Below are positions 18,782-27,641 of a stretch of DNA of 64,000 bases, piece by piece. Under the pieces are notes generated by a model. It was not told the DNA's origin and did not search any database. It saw only the letters and a program-made list of their open reading frames with translations. A program made the position numbers and the translations under genes. Source of the DNA: Sphingobium sp. Ant17 (GTDB taxonomy: Bacteria; Pseudomonadota; Alphaproteobacteria; Sphingomonadales; Sphingomonadaceae); contig NZ_JEMV01000007.1 of NCBI RefSeq assembly GCF_000588875.1, forward strand, positions 6,077-70,076, in the 5' to 3' direction. Position 1 is the first letter of the stretch. Each line of letters starts with the position of its first letter.

Positions 18782-19426
18782 ATGCGATTTTCTGAGCATC
18801 CCCTCCGGCGTCAGATCGTCGGCGAAATGCATCTGCGCCGTTTTCCTGCACTCGAATTGCCCGCCATGGCATTTCAGACGGTTCGCCTGGTCGATGAGAA
18901 TGACCGGGAGAAGGAATGGCTGATCCTGGAGCAGCGATGTGCCTCTGGACTCGATCGCAACCTGCGCCACCTGGAAACGGAGTGGTCCGCCAACGGGCGG
19001 CTGGCCTGGGAAAGGCACAGTGAAGCGGTCACCACGACGCTAACGTCAACCTCGGTCAGCGCGGACGCGCAGTTCTGGTCTGCTCCCGACGTCGGCCCCT
19101 TCAGTGATACCTTGCAGTGGATGGAAACGCTGCCGGGCCTGGTCATCCGCGCAACCCACATCGTCGTTGTGGCGAACGATAGCTACGCCGAGCCGGTTGT
19201 CGATCGGGCCGACTTCCATCCGGGCCATCTCGTCTCCTGCATCATCGGGGATAGCGTCCGGATCTGGAGCGACTTTCGCATTCACGCCGGCGGCTACGGG
19301 CGCCTGGTCGTTGCCGCGAACGGGGCGGCTGACGGCGAAGTGTCGCGTTCCATCCAGCGCATTCAGGAACTGGGCAATTATCGCAATCTTTCCTTGCTTG
19401 AAGGCACGCACAGATCAATAGCTTGA
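18782..19426 (+). pseudogene. DUF3422 family gene, truncated to its N-terminal half
   Basis: The 214-aa product matches the N-terminal half of DUF3422 proteins: HPLRRQIVGEMHLRRFPALELPA at the start and QRIQELGNYRNLSLLEG near the end. Complete family members are roughly 420 aa and end with membrane helices, which are missing here. The frame stops about 20 nt after the last recognisable family residue, and no continuation was seen in the next 200 bp. An AAGG ribosome site precedes the ATG. It is probably a non-functional remnant. Its divergent position next to the fadA promoter suggests it lay there before the operon was rearranged. Confidence 0.65.
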
Positions 19427-19532
19427 CGGCGTCACACACGAACACGCCCGAACCCTGACGACGGGGCCAGCAGCGCCTGACCCCTCCAATTCGCACACAA
19501 CCTAATAGGCATTTTGATGACGCATTGAGCTA

Positions 19533-19551
19533 TTGACTTACCTATACGTCA
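19533..19551. promoter_or_regulatory. Weak TGAC-n10-GTCA dyad upstream of DUF2147/fadL genes
   Basis: TTGACT at 19533 begins an imperfect dyad TGACTTACC/TATACGTCA whose outer halves resemble the perfect TGACGT/ACGTCA repeat upstream of fadA. It lies about 85 bp before the DUF2147 start and TTGACT could serve as a -35 element. It is a candidate shared operator for the fatty-acid genes; only the outer four bases pair well. Confidence 0.2.
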
Positions 19552-19637
19552 TCGAGATGGTTATGGGACGCTGATTTGCCGCATATTGGCTCCAGACGTG
19601 AAACAGACGGTCGCCTGAAGGCGCGCGGAGAGGAACA

Positions 19638-20042
19638 ATGTCGATCATTCTGACACTACTGGCTTCGAGCACTGCATTGCCCGCCGACACCGTTGTCGGT
19701 CGCTGGCAAACCGAGAGCCGTCATGGCGTCGTGGAAATCACCCGCTGCGGGCAATCGATCTGCGGTGCCTTGATCAGTTCCGACGGGATCAAAGCCAACC
19801 CCGAACTACGTGACGAAAAGAACAAGACCGCTGCGTTGCGCGGTCGTCCGCTTCGTGGATTGCAGATTCTGCAGGGTTTTACGTGGAAGTCGGGCAGTTG
19901 GTCGGGTGGTTCCATCTACAACGCTGAGGATGGCGGTACATACAGCGCGACGGTCACGTTAGCCGATCGGGATCATTTGCGCCTCAAGGGCTGCATCGTC
20001 TGGCCCCTGTGCAAGACGCAGACATGGACGCGCCTCCGATAA
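19638..20042 (+). CDS. DUF2147 family secreted protein
   Basis: A 134-aa protein of the DUF2147 family. A short signal peptide (MSIILTLLASSTALPAD) is followed by the family opening VVGRWQTESRHGVVEITRCGQS, then the ILQGFTWKSGSWSGGSIYNAEDGG centre and the C-terminal CIVWPLCKTQTWTRL. In other bacteria members sit beside lipid and outer-membrane genes; function is unknown. Its stop lies 38 nt before the chosen FadL start, so the two are probably co-transcribed. Confidence 0.8.
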   Translation: MSIILTLLASSTALPADTVVGRWQTESRHGVVEITRCGQSICGALISSDGIKANPELRDEKNKTAALRGRPLRGLQILQGFTWKSGSWSGGSIYNAEDGGTYSATVTLADRDHLRLKGCIVWPLCKTQTWTRLR

Positions 20043-20080
20043 GCACGAGGAATTTGACAATCACGAAAGGGGAGATGGGC

Positions 20081-21382
20081 GTGGCAGGCAAAAATTGGAA
20101 AGTTGGGATCGCAACATCGGCCGTGGCGGCTGGATTGCTCGCGCCGCAAGCCGCGAGCGCGCAGGCCTTTTACCTTCAGGAACAATCGTCCAGAGGTGCC
20201 GGACGAGCCTTTTCGGGCGAGGTCGCCGACCAGGGCGTACAGTCCCTCTGGTGGAATCCGGCTGCGATCGCAGGCATGGAAGGAGTCGATGCCCACCAGG
20301 CCGTAAGCGTAATCCTTCCCAAAGGGTCGGTTGACAATGTCAACACGCTCATTGTCCGTCCCGGGCAGTCGGCTGCGGCTGTAGGCGGGAGCCAACGCTC
20401 TCGTGATCCGATCAATAATGGCGTACTACCCTCCGGCGCGATAGCCGTCGGCCTGACATCACGGCTCGCTTTGGGGCTGACCGTCGCCTCCCCTTATAGC
20501 TTCACAACCAATTATGATGCCGACAGCTGGGCACGGTATAGCGCCGACAAGACCAAGCTGCGAACATACGACATCCAGTCATCGATCGCCTACCTCGTTA
20601 CGCCAAATCTCAGCATCGGCGCCGCGCTTAATATCGAATATGCCGACGCATCATTGTCCAACTATCTGCCGAACCTATCGCCTCTTCTCGCCGACGGCCA
20701 CCAGGAGCTGAAAGGCAATGGTTGGGATCTTGGCTGGTCGGCCGGGCTGCAATATCGCGCCGGCCCCATGCAACTGGGCGCCAGCTACAAGTCGAGCGTG
20801 AAGCATAATCTCGACGGTTCGGTGACGACGACCGGTCTTCTTGGTCCGCTCGCCGGGCAAAACAGCGTAGTGAATGCAAACGCCACGTTCGAGACCCCCT
20901 GGCAGGCGATCTTCGGAGCGCGCGTGGCGGTGTCGCCCAAGGTCACCCTCAACGGTCAGGTGACCCGCATGGGTTGGTCGAAATTCGACGCTATCCGGCT
21001 CGGCGCGCCGCTCAACGTTTCAATCCCGGAAAATTACCGGGACACTTGGAGCTTCGCAGGCGGCATCGATTACGCGGTCACACCAGCCTGGACCGTTCGT
21101 GCCGGCGTTCAACACGCCCAGACCCCGACGCGCAACGGCAATCGGGACGCTCGAGTGCCTGACAGCAACCGTTGGAATTTCGCTGCCGGCACAAGCTATG
21201 CCGTGTCTTCCCGGTTCACGCTCGATGCGGGCGCAGCGTATATTACGTTCAAGGATACGACTATTGATCGCACGACAGCGGCCTATGCCGGCACGGCCGT
21301 GCAGACGCCGATCCTGATGGACGGCAAGCTCGAGGACGCGCACGCCGTCGTGCTGTCGCTCGGCGGACGTTTCCACTTCTGA
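20081..21382 (+). CDS. FadL/OmpP1/TodX-family outer-membrane hydrophobic-substrate channel
   Basis: Outer-membrane porin of about 433 aa for long-chain fatty acids or other hydrophobic compounds. The signal peptide ends ASAQA. The mature start FYLQEQSSRGAGRAFSGEVA and the NPAAIAGMEG segment are the FadL N-terminal hatch signature. The end, VVLSLGGRFHF, is a typical terminal beta strand. I chose the GTG at 20081, which has AGGGGAG six bases upstream. An ATG at 20075 abuts that site and fits less well. The stop overlaps the next gene's upstream ATG, so uptake and activation are coupled. Confidence 0.9.
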   Translation: MAGKNWKVGIATSAVAAGLLAPQAASAQAFYLQEQSSRGAGRAFSGEVADQGVQSLWWNPAAIAGMEGVDAHQAVSVILPKGSVDNVNTLIVRPGQSAAAVGGSQRSRDPINNGVLPSGAIAVGLTSRLALGLTVASPYSFTTNYDADSWARYSADKTKLRTYDIQSSIAYLVTPNLSIGAALNIEYADASLSNYLPNLSPLLADGHQELKGNGWDLGWSAGLQYRAGPMQLGASYKSSVKHNLDGSVTTTGLLGPLAGQNSVVNANATFETPWQAIFGARVAVSPKVTLNGQVTRMGWSKFDAIRLGAPLNVSIPENYRDTWSFAGGIDYAVTPAWTVRAGVQHAQTPTRNGNRDARVPDSNRWNFAAGTSYAVSSRFTLDAGAAYITFKDTTIDRTTAAYAGTAVQTPILMDGKLEDAHAVVLSLGGRFHF

Positions 21383-21396
21383 TGCTGGAGATCGCC

Positions 21397-23058
21397 ATGC
21401 CCCAGCCCGCCATCAGCGGCTTCCCGTCGATACCGGAACCGGCAATTCCGCCACGGCTCCTGACCGACCTCCTCGACAATGCGTTGAACCTTTATCCCGA
21501 ACGCGTCGCCATCGACTTTCTCGGGCGAACCTGGACTTATGCGCAGGTGGGGCAACTCGTTCGCCGTGCAGCACGTGGATTGCAGGATCAGGGGCTGCGC
21601 AAGGGCGATCGGTTCGGCCTGTGCCTGCCGAACTGCCCCTATTTCGCGATATTGTACTTCGCGGCGCTGCGCGTGGGTGCGATCGTGGTCAACTTCAACC
21701 CGCTCTACACGGAGCGCGAACTGGAGCATCAGATCCGGGACTCGGGAACGCGCATGATGGCGGTACCGGACGTCCGGATAATCCACGAGAAAGTGCAAGC
21801 CGTCGCGCCACGTGCCGGGCTGGACAAGATCGTGTTGTGCGGCATGAGGGATATGCTGCCCTGGCTGCAAGGCCTGGGCTTTGCGCTATTCAAGCGAAAA
21901 GACCACGCGCGGATACTCGACGAAGGCCTTCATGTCCGGCTCAAGGCGCTTCTCGCCCATGATGCCGAACCTGACGCGGTAGAACGTCACCCTGATGATG
22001 TCGCGGTCCTTCAATATACCGGAGGCACAACCGGCGTGCCCAAGGGCGCAATGCTGACCCACGCCAACCTCACGGCGAACAGCGCCCAGATGGTGGTGCA
22101 TGTGGGAGGACTTCGCCCGCAGCAGGAGAGAACTCTCGGCGTCCTGCCCATGTTTCACGTCTTCGCACTCACGACGGTGCTCAACTTCTCAGTCGAAATC
22201 GGCGCCGAAATCGTCCTGCTGCCACGGTTTGAGATGAAGCAGGTTCTCAACACGATGAAGCGCAAGCCGCCGACACAGTTCTTCGGCGTGCCTACGATCT
22301 ATGTTGCCCTGAACGCGCTTCCGGACGACGAGATACCCGATCTCTCGGCCGTGCGCGCCTGTATATCCGGCGGCGCACCGCTCCCGCTCGAGGTACGCGA
22401 GGAGTTCGAGGCACGCACGCGTGCCAGGGTCGTGGAAGGATATGGGCTCTCCGAAACCGCCCCGATCATCGCCTGCAACCCGTTGTTTGGGACGGTGAAG
22501 GACAATAGCTGCGGCCCAAGTTTCCCCGGCACCATCATCGAGATCCGAGATCCGGAGAATCCCTCGCGGGTTCTTCCCCAGGGAGAACGCGGAGAAGTGT
22601 GCGCCCGCGGCCCTCAGGTGATGAAGGGCTATTGGCAGCGCCCTGCAGAAACCAGTGCTGTCTTCGTCGATGGCGCGCTACGAACCGGCGATATCGGCTA
22701 TTTTGATGAGGATGGCTATCTCTTCCTCGTCGACCGCATCAAGGACATCATCTTCTGTGGCGGATATAATGTATATCCCCGGATCATCGAGGATGCGGCC
22801 TACCAGCACCCGGCGGTAAAGGAGGCGATCGCAATCGCGATTCCTGACGCCTACAGAGGTCAATCTCCCAAGTTGTTCATCGCGCTGCACGAGGGATCGA
22901 ACCTGACCGTCGATGAACTCAAGGTCTTTTTGCAGGATCGCCTCAGCAAGATCGAGATGCCCAAGGCCTTCGCATTCCGGGACAGCCTGCCCAAGACGTT
23001 GATCGGCAAACTTTCGAAGAAGGATTTGATCGAGGAGGAGAACAAAAAGCTCGCCTGA
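21397..23058 (+). CDS. fadD: Long-chain acyl-CoA synthetase (FadD-like)
   Basis: AMP-forming acyl-CoA ligase of about 553 aa. The P-loop YTGGTTGVPKGAMLTHANL is near residue 210. The linker motif LRTGDIGYFDEDGYLFLVDRIKD is near residue 430. The C-terminal lysine region PKTLIGKLSKKDL is intact. The ATG at 21397 has GGAG seven bases upstream; an ATG 15 nt earlier overlaps the fadL stop. It activates fatty acids imported by the FadL channel for the oxidation operon on the other strand. Confidence 0.92.
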   Translation: MPQPAISGFPSIPEPAIPPRLLTDLLDNALNLYPERVAIDFLGRTWTYAQVGQLVRRAARGLQDQGLRKGDRFGLCLPNCPYFAILYFAALRVGAIVVNFNPLYTERELEHQIRDSGTRMMAVPDVRIIHEKVQAVAPRAGLDKIVLCGMRDMLPWLQGLGFALFKRKDHARILDEGLHVRLKALLAHDAEPDAVERHPDDVAVLQYTGGTTGVPKGAMLTHANLTANSAQMVVHVGGLRPQQERTLGVLPMFHVFALTTVLNFSVEIGAEIVLLPRFEMKQVLNTMKRKPPTQFFGVPTIYVALNALPDDEIPDLSAVRACISGGAPLPLEVREEFEARTRARVVEGYGLSETAPIIACNPLFGTVKDNSCGPSFPGTIIEIRDPENPSRVLPQGERGEVCARGPQVMKGYWQRPAETSAVFVDGALRTGDIGYFDEDGYLFLVDRIKDIIFCGGYNVYPRIIEDAAYQHPAVKEAIAIAIPDAYRGQSPKLFIALHEGSNLTVDELKVFLQDRLSKIEMPKAFAFRDSLPKTLIGKLSKKDLIEEENKKLA

Positions 23059-23139
23059 GCCTCTATCCCCTGTCAAGCTACGAGGCTTATGCGCTTGAGT
23101 GGTAGGGTAGCCGTGATTGGAGGACAGGGAGTGGATGGC

Positions 23140-23610
23140 ATGGGGAACTCGCTCCACCTCGCCGAGGACGATGAAACGCTTAAGGACGCGGATCGCGACA
23201 ACCCCACGCACAAGGGGAGAACCCGCGCAAAGGATGCGGATTTACAAGTGTACGGCATCCAGGATGTCGCTCAGGAACTCGGACTGACACTTCGCACGCT
23301 ACGCTTCTACGAAAAGGAGGGGCTTATCGCCCCTCAACGGGTAGGCAGTACCCGGGCATATTCCAGGCGTGAGATCGGACGCATACAGCTGATTTTGCGC
23401 GGCAAACGCCTTGGCTTCTCCATCAAGGAAATCAAGGAGTTTCTCGATCTCTACGATGCCGATCCCGAGCATAAGGAGCAAATGGAGCGATTGATTGCCC
23501 GCATCCGGGAAAGGTTGGTCGACTTGAAGACGCAGCGCTCTGCGCTCGACCTGACAATCGACGAGCTTACAACCATCGAAGTGGAAGCGATGGCAAAGTT
23601 GCAGCGATAA
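23140..23610 (+). CDS. MerR-family regulator, LiuR-like
   Basis: MerR-type regulator of about 156 aa with a leading disordered segment. The HTH reads YGIQDVAQELGLTLRTLRFY, then EKEGLIAPQRV and TRAYSRREIGRIQLILRGKR. The dimerisation coiled coil follows, with GFSIKEIKEFLDLYDADPEHKEQ. No cysteine cluster for metals is seen. It resembles the LiuR-type MerR proteins that govern branched-chain and fatty-acid catabolism, so control of the neighbouring fad genes is likely. The start is uncertain: AGGGAG precedes the ATG at 23140, and a GTG at 23131 is the alternative. Confidence 0.8.
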   Translation: MGNSLHLAEDDETLKDADRDNPTHKGRTRAKDADLQVYGIQDVAQELGLTLRTLRFYEKEGLIAPQRVGSTRAYSRREIGRIQLILRGKRLGFSIKEIKEFLDLYDADPEHKEQMERLIARIRERLVDLKTQRSALDLTIDELTTIEVEAMAKLQR

Positions 23611-23669
23611 TTTGGTCATCCCATTCTCTAACCGAGCGGTAACGCTTGATCGCGGCGCCCCCGATCCAA

Positions 23670-23942
23670 TCAAGCCGTCAAGCGACGAGCGCCGCGCCGA
23701 TCGCTAAGGCCGCCCCAGAACCGCGCCATGATCATCCAGGCGATGCCCGACGCGGTCATCGCCCCGCCGACCTGCCATGGCTCGAGGCCAAGCACGCGCG
23801 CGATGGGGCCCGCGAGCGCCACGAACGACATCATCGCCATCGAGCAGACGAAGGTCTCGAACATCAGTGGCTTCATGCTGAAAGCGCCTGATGCTTCCTC
23901 CCCCACTTGTTCGTCGCCTGTCGCTGTCGCAGCTTCGGTCAT
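23670..23942 (-). pseudogene. MFS transporter, N-terminal remnant (90 aa)
   Basis: The first 90 residues look like the start of a major-facilitator transporter: one helix (MFETFVCSMAMMSFVALAGPI), a second (VGGAMTASGIAWMIMARFWG) and the loop-2/3 motif GGLSDRRGARR. The frame stops directly after that motif, so about ten helices are missing. Its ATG overlaps the stop of the membrane-protein fragment upstream (ATGA), which suggests the two were once intact coupled genes. The truncated end lies about 60 bp from the end of the MerR gene and marks the edge of the mobile region. Confidence 0.6.
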
Positions 23943-24235
23943 GCTGCTTCGTCCCGTGATGCGACCGGCGAACGGCCACCATTCCAGAGCAGCGCCGTCG
24001 AGACGGCATAGACAACGAGCCAGCCGAGGTTGAACGCGGCGCCGTCAAGCCAGGTGTGCGCCGGCTCGGGCAGGATGCGCGCGATCAGCATGCCGATCGC
24101 GACCAGCGAGACGGGATTGGCCAGCGCTGCGAACCAGCGTGGCCAGGCGGTGCGGCCCAGCGCGATGACGATCCCGAGGAGCAGCAGCGCCAGGCCCAGC
24201 GTCACGATCGGCATCAACCAGGCGATGAGCAGGAC
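23939..24235 (-). pseudogene. C-terminal fragment of a small membrane protein, fused in frame to tnpA
   Basis: 98 residues with three hydrophobic segments (LLIAWLMPIVTLGLALLLLG, ANPVSLVAIGMLIARIL and FNLGWLVVYAVSTALLW). The frame has no start of its own; it continues from the tnpA 5' fragment, changing character after GLEP (about 24235). This is the 3' part of a gene that a Tn3-type element entered, followed by loss of the transposon's remainder. I do not recognise the family with certainty; a DUF6796-like protein is possible. Confidence 0.55.
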
Positions 24236-24955
24236 AGGCTCCAAGCCGATTGCCCGCAATGTGGACAATCGCTCGAGAATTTCCGCGAAGGCACGTCGTC
24301 CCGGTCTACCGGGTGGTTGGCGGATCCAGGCAAGAATGCTGATGCGGCCTGCATTGTGCTGCAGCAGCAGCGAGTCCAGCAGGCCGCATTGCACTGAAGT
24401 CAGACTTCCCGTCAGCAGGTTGCCCACGTTCCGCTCGGCATCTAACAGAGCTTTGCTCACCATGCGTTCCAGGGACGTGATACCGGGCACGATTATCTGC
24501 CGGCGGCGGAATTCTTCCATCAGGATCCGCGCGAGATCGATTCCACCGGTCATGGTCAGTGCGATCGGCAAGAGCCAAGCCTGCAGTTCTGCATGGATCG
24601 GACGGCTCAATTGCCGGAAACCGAATACCTCGCGCAGCGTATCGAGTTGCTCATACCGGGTGGGACCACGCGTGGCATAATCGGCAAGCGCGTCCGGCTC
24701 GACGCCGAGCTGATCCCCGACGAACCTGAGAGGAGCATCAGGGATGAATTCGCCGGGTTTCAGCAATCGGCCAGGATATCGCAAGGCGCAGAGCTGCAGC
24801 GCAAAACCGAGGCGGTTGTGGGGACGCCTCCGGCTCGTGAAGACGCGCAGATCTGCGGAACTGAGCGTCCAGTATCGCACCAGATCTGGCTCGCTCTCCG
24901 GCAAGGCGAACAACTCGGCGTGTTGCGCCTCGGTCAGAACAGAGCGGCGGGGCAT
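24236..24955 (-). pseudogene. tnpA: Tn3-family transposase tnpA, N-terminal 240 codons only
   Basis: Start MPRRSVLTEAQHAELFALPE and the DUF4158-type N-terminal domain of Tn3 transposases (LVRYWTLSSADLRVFTSRRR, LGFALQLCALRYPGRLL) are clear, through FAEILERLSTLRAIGLEP. Full Tn3 TnpA proteins are about 960-1000 aa; the catalytic part is absent. The ATG follows the tnpR stop by a few bases, the usual tnpR-tnpA order. The frame continues into unrelated membrane-protein sequence. Confidence 0.85.
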
Positions 24956-24959
24956 CGGG

Positions 24960-25393
24960 TCAGGCCTTGACCGGTCCCGTCCAGCCAATGCGATCGAGCG
25001 TGCCGATGAGGGTCGATCGCGGCACCTTGAATGATCGGCACACCGACGCCTTGCTTGCGCCGGCATCGAGGGCTGCCGTGATCTGCTCGATCGTTTCCGC
25101 GTCAATGCTGGGCGGCCGGCCCCCGCGCCGGCCCCGTCGTCGAGCTGCGACCAAGCCTGCCATCACCCGCTCACGCGTGAGCGCGCGTTCATATTGGGCG
25201 AGCGCGCCGAAGAGCGAAAACAGCAATTCACCATGGGGCGTGCTTGTGTCCATCTGCTCCGTTAGCGATCGGAAGGCCACACCTCGATTTTTCAGATCGG
25301 TTATGATCGCCAGAAGATTGGTCAATGATCGCCCGAGACGGTCGAGTTTCCAAACGACCAAGGTGTCGCCGGCCTTCAGGAATTCGAGGCAAG
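24960..25393 (-). pseudogene. tnpR: Tn3 resolvase tnpR, 3' part (split by IS3 insertion)
   Basis: Serine-recombinase C-terminal three quarters: CLEFLKAGDTLVVWKLDRLG, FRSLTEQMDTSTPHGELLF, GALAQYERALTRERVMAGL, and the Hin-type HTH (ASKASVCRSFKVPRSTLIGT). The 5' part lies on the other side of an IS3 element at 26642-26791. Rejoining across the 4-bp target duplication restores GLKACLEFL. The C-terminal DNA-binding domain is intact but the protein cannot be made whole. Confidence 0.88.
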
Positions 25394-25419
25394 TGACCTG
25401 CCCCCCGGCGGTCCCTCGA

Positions 25420-26319
25420 TCATAACGAGAGTCTTGCGGTTGAATATTCCGGTATGCTCGCCTGCACAAGCGCGCCGGGCGTGATGCTATCGTCCTGCAC
25501 GAACGTCCGACGCGCTTGTGCAGGCGTTCGATTTCCCAACGATGAGTGGGGGCGAACATGGTTGTAGTCGTAGCGCCAGATGGCCAGCTTCCGGCGGGCG
25601 TCAGCCAAGCTGTCGAACAGCTCCTCGTTGAGCAGCTCATCGCGCAATGAGCCGTTGAAGCTCTCGATGAAGCCGTTCTGCTGGGGCTTACCGGGATCGA
25701 TGTAATGCCACTCGACCTTGTTCTGGCTGGCCCATTGCAGGATCGCCCGGCTCGTAAATTCAGTGCCATTGTCACTGACAATGCAAGCAGGTTTCCCGTG
25801 CAGGCGAACCAGCGCATCCAGTTCGCGCGCCACCCGAGCTCCCGAGATGCTGGTGTCCGCGGCCAAGCACAGGTTCTCCCGGCAGCAATCATCGTTGATC
25901 GCCAGAATCCTGAACTTGCGCGACGCACCAAACGTATCGGCGACAAAGTCCATCGACCAGCGGTCACCAGGACGAAGTGCTCCCGGCACCGGCGTCCGGC
26001 TGCCTCGGGCGCGCTTGCGGCCGCGTCGTCGGCGTATAGACAAGCCTTCTTCCCGATATAGCCGGTAGAGCTTCTTGTGGTTCATGCTCATGCCCTTGCG
26101 CTCCAGCATGACGCCGATCCGGCGATAGCCGAACCGACGGCGCTGCCCTGCGATCTCCCGCATGGCTTCGCGGATCGCTCCGTGGTCCGGCGGGCGTTCG
26201 CGCCTGACCGTCTTGGGATCGACGCCAATCAGCACGCAGGCCCGACGCTGTGAGACCTGGTAGTCCCGCATCACGCCGAGCGCCACGTCGCGCCGCTGGC
26301 CCGGCGTCGTCAGCCTTTT
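25420..26319 (-). CDS. IS3 OrfB (DDE integrase part, made by -1 frameshift)
   Basis: Integrase-like transposase half with the DDE residues visible: [12 protein letters not shown] (D), [12 protein letters not shown] (D) and [20 protein letters not shown] (E). An HTH_21-type segment ([21 protein letters not shown]) precedes it. The frame lies -1 relative to OrfA. At the junction GGG-AAA-AGG lets a ribosome reading GGA-AAA-GGC slip back, so the active product is the OrfAB fusion covering 25420-26573. An internal ATG at 26271 is the first in-frame start. Confidence 0.9.
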   Translation of the reverse strand, partial: KRLTTPGQRRDVALGVMRDYQVSQRRACVLIGVDPKTVRRERPPDHGAIREAMREIAGQRRRFGYRRIGVMLERKGMSMNHKKLYRLYREEGLSIRRRRGRKRARGSRTPVPGALRPGDRWSMDFVADTFGASRKFRILAINDDCCRENLCLAADTSISGARVARELDALVRLHGKPACIVSDNGTEFTSRAILQWASQNKVEWHYIDPGKPQQNGFIESFNGSLRDELLNEELFDSLADARRKLAIWRYDYNHVRPHSSLGNRTPAQARRTFVQDDSITPGALVQASIPEYSTARLSL

Positions 26320-26573
26320 CCCAGCAGGTCCTTCAGGATCGCGTTGTCCAGCATGCTGTCGGCCAGGAGCCGCTTCAGCTTGCCGTTTTCGTCCTCCAAC
26401 TGCCGCAACCGGTGGGCGTCCGATACCTCCATGCCACCGTACTTCGCCTTCAGCTTGTAAAAGGTCGCCGTGCTCAGGCCGTGCTTGCGGCAAACCTCCA
26501 CCGTCGGAAGTCCGGCCTCCTGTTCCTTGATCATCCCGATGATCTGCGCCTCGGTAAAACGGCTCTTCCTCAT
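26310..26573 (-). CDS. IS3 OrfA (HTH protein)
   Basis: 87-aa HTH_Tnp_1 protein: [40 protein letters not shown] and a leucine-zipper-like tail ending ILKDLLGKG. It binds the element ends and is fused to OrfB by programmed -1 frameshifting at the A-AAA-G stretch next to its stop codon. A GGAG site precedes the ATG. Confidence 0.92.
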   Translation of the reverse strand: MRKSRFTEAQIIGMIKEQEAGLPTVEVCRKHGLSTATFYKLKAKYGGMEVSDAHRLRQLEDENGKLKRLLADSMLDNAILKDLLGKG

Positions 26574-26641
26574 GCGTCTGCTCCTTCTCGTGGGCAGACT
26601 CTACATCAGAATGAGGGATCCTTCGGGGGGCAGGTCACAAG

Positions 26642-26791
26642 CCTTCAGGCCGGGACGATCATCCCGGCGCCCGATGCCTTGTCGGAATAGAGATGGCGCT
26701 CATCGACACCTGCGGCGAGGAGGGCATCGCGTTGAAGGTCAACCGACTGACGGTCATCGACCGATGAGACACGCATGTACCCGATGAGCAT
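26642..26791 (-). pseudogene. tnpR: Tn3 resolvase tnpR, 5' part, also frameshifted
   Basis: From ATG 26791 it reads MLIGYMRVSSVDDRQSVDLQ and continues through LYSDKASGA with the catalytic Ser of the VSS motif. A single missing base near 26660 then throws it out of frame; the other frame gives DDRPGLKAC, which matches the remainder across the IS3 insertion. So tnpR carries two lesions, a 1-nt deletion and the IS. Confidence 0.8.
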
Positions 26792-26870
26792 GTGCGACAA
26801 ACCCTGAAATTGATGTTGTCGCGCACTAGATCAAAGCGACAGGGTTTGTCGTGCAAAATCAACCATGGTT
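26792..26870. other. Probable res (resolution) site region of the Tn3 element
   Basis: Immediately upstream of tnpR, inverted 12-mers CGACAAACCCTG (26795-26806) and CAGGGTTTGTCG (26840-26851) face each other, with further TGTCG repeats around them. Tn3-family resolvases bind paired imperfect repeats in exactly this place. Subsite limits cannot be set by eye. Confidence 0.6.
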
Positions 26871-26947
26871 GTCGAGGCGTAGCCTGGTTGCGATGCTACC
26901 CTGTCGGAAAACATGTGTTTTCGGACGCTCGCGCAGGGCTGACGGCG

Positions 26948-26985
26948 CTTAGCGTATATCTGGGTCCGTTCTATGTACTGACCCC
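26948..26985 (+). repeat. Tn3-family 38-bp terminal inverted repeat (element 1)
   Basis: Exactly 38 bp running from CTTAGCGTATA to ACTGACCCC; read outward-in it starts GGGGTCA and ends CGCTAAG, the Tn3 pattern. It is the tnpR-side end of the element holding the broken tnpR and tnpA to its left. The opposite end was lost with the 3' part of tnpA. Confidence 0.85.
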
Positions 26986-27608
26986 TGTATAGCCTGTCGT
27001 CGCTCGATCCTTGGCCGACGCTGCGCCAACTTGTCGCGGGCCCGGTCAACGTGCGCGCGATCGAAGAGGATTGGGACGAGACGCTGCGGCTCGCCGCCTC
27101 GATCCGCGCCGGCACCGTCAGTGCCTCGGTCATGCTGCGCAAGCTGGCGGGTTTCCCGCGTCAAAACCCCGTCGCCCGCGCGCTGCGTGAGATCGGGCGG
27201 ATTGAGCGCACACTGTTCATGCTCGACTGGTTCGACGATCCCGAACAGCGGCGTCGCACCGGCAGCATCCTCAACAAGGGTGAGGCCCGCAACGCGCTCG
27301 CCCGCGCCATCTTCTTCAACCGCCTCGGCGAACTGCGCGACCGCACCTTCGAGAACCAGCGCCATCGTGCCTCTGGCCTGACCCTGCTCACCGCGGCCGT
27401 CACGCTCTGGAACACCGTCTATCTCGACCGCGCCGTCCGGCATTTGCGCGCCAGCGGTGTCGAGGTGCTGGACGAACTGCTTGCCCATGTCGCGCCATTG
27501 GGCTGGGAGCATATCGGCCTCACTGGCGACTATCTGTGGAGCGAGATGGACAAGCCCCGCGAGCGGTTCAGGCCGCTCCGCCTCCATCGGAACGGTCGGG
27601 ATGCTTAG
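26986..27608 (+). pseudogene. tnpA: Tn3-family transposase tnpA, C-terminal 206 codons (second element)
   Basis: C-terminal catalytic part of a Tn3 transposase: EEDWDETLRLAASIRAGTVS, GRIERTLFMLDWFDDPE and the hallmark NKGEARNALARAIFFNRLGE with TAAVTLWNTVYLDRAV. The frame begins directly at the end of the element-1 inverted repeat, so element 1 appears inserted in this tnpA. Opposite orientation and a different terminal repeat show it is not the missing half of the first tnpA. It has its own 38-bp end right at the stop codon. Confidence 0.88.
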
Positions 27609-27641
27609 CGTACGTTTTCGAACATTCTCTCACCGGCCCCC
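27604..27641 (+). repeat. Tn3-family 38-bp terminal inverted repeat (element 2)
   Basis: Begins CTTAGCGTACG overlapping the tnpA stop and ends CCGGCCCCC, 38 bp. Inward reading starts GGGGGCC and ends CGCTAAG. It shares CTTAGCGTA with the repeat at 26948 but differs in the rest, so it belongs to a different element. Confidence 0.78.

Larger units (their letters stand above)
25394..26637 (-). mobile_element. IS3-family insertion sequence, IS407-like, 1244 bp
   Basis: Complete element. Both ends read TGACCTGCCCCCCG inward (14 bp perfect, then imperfect). A 4-bp direct repeat CAAG flanks it (25390-25393 and 26638-26641), the duplication length typical of the IS407 group. It carries orfA and orfB in the minus direction. 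It is inserted in tnpR of a Tn3-type transposon. The crisp ends and target repeat suggest a fairly recent insertion. Confidence 0.93.

Noticed and set aside
24236-27608. The two tnpA pieces as halves of one inverted gene
   Set aside because: They are next to different 38-bp terminal repeats, so they belong to two different Tn3-type elements.
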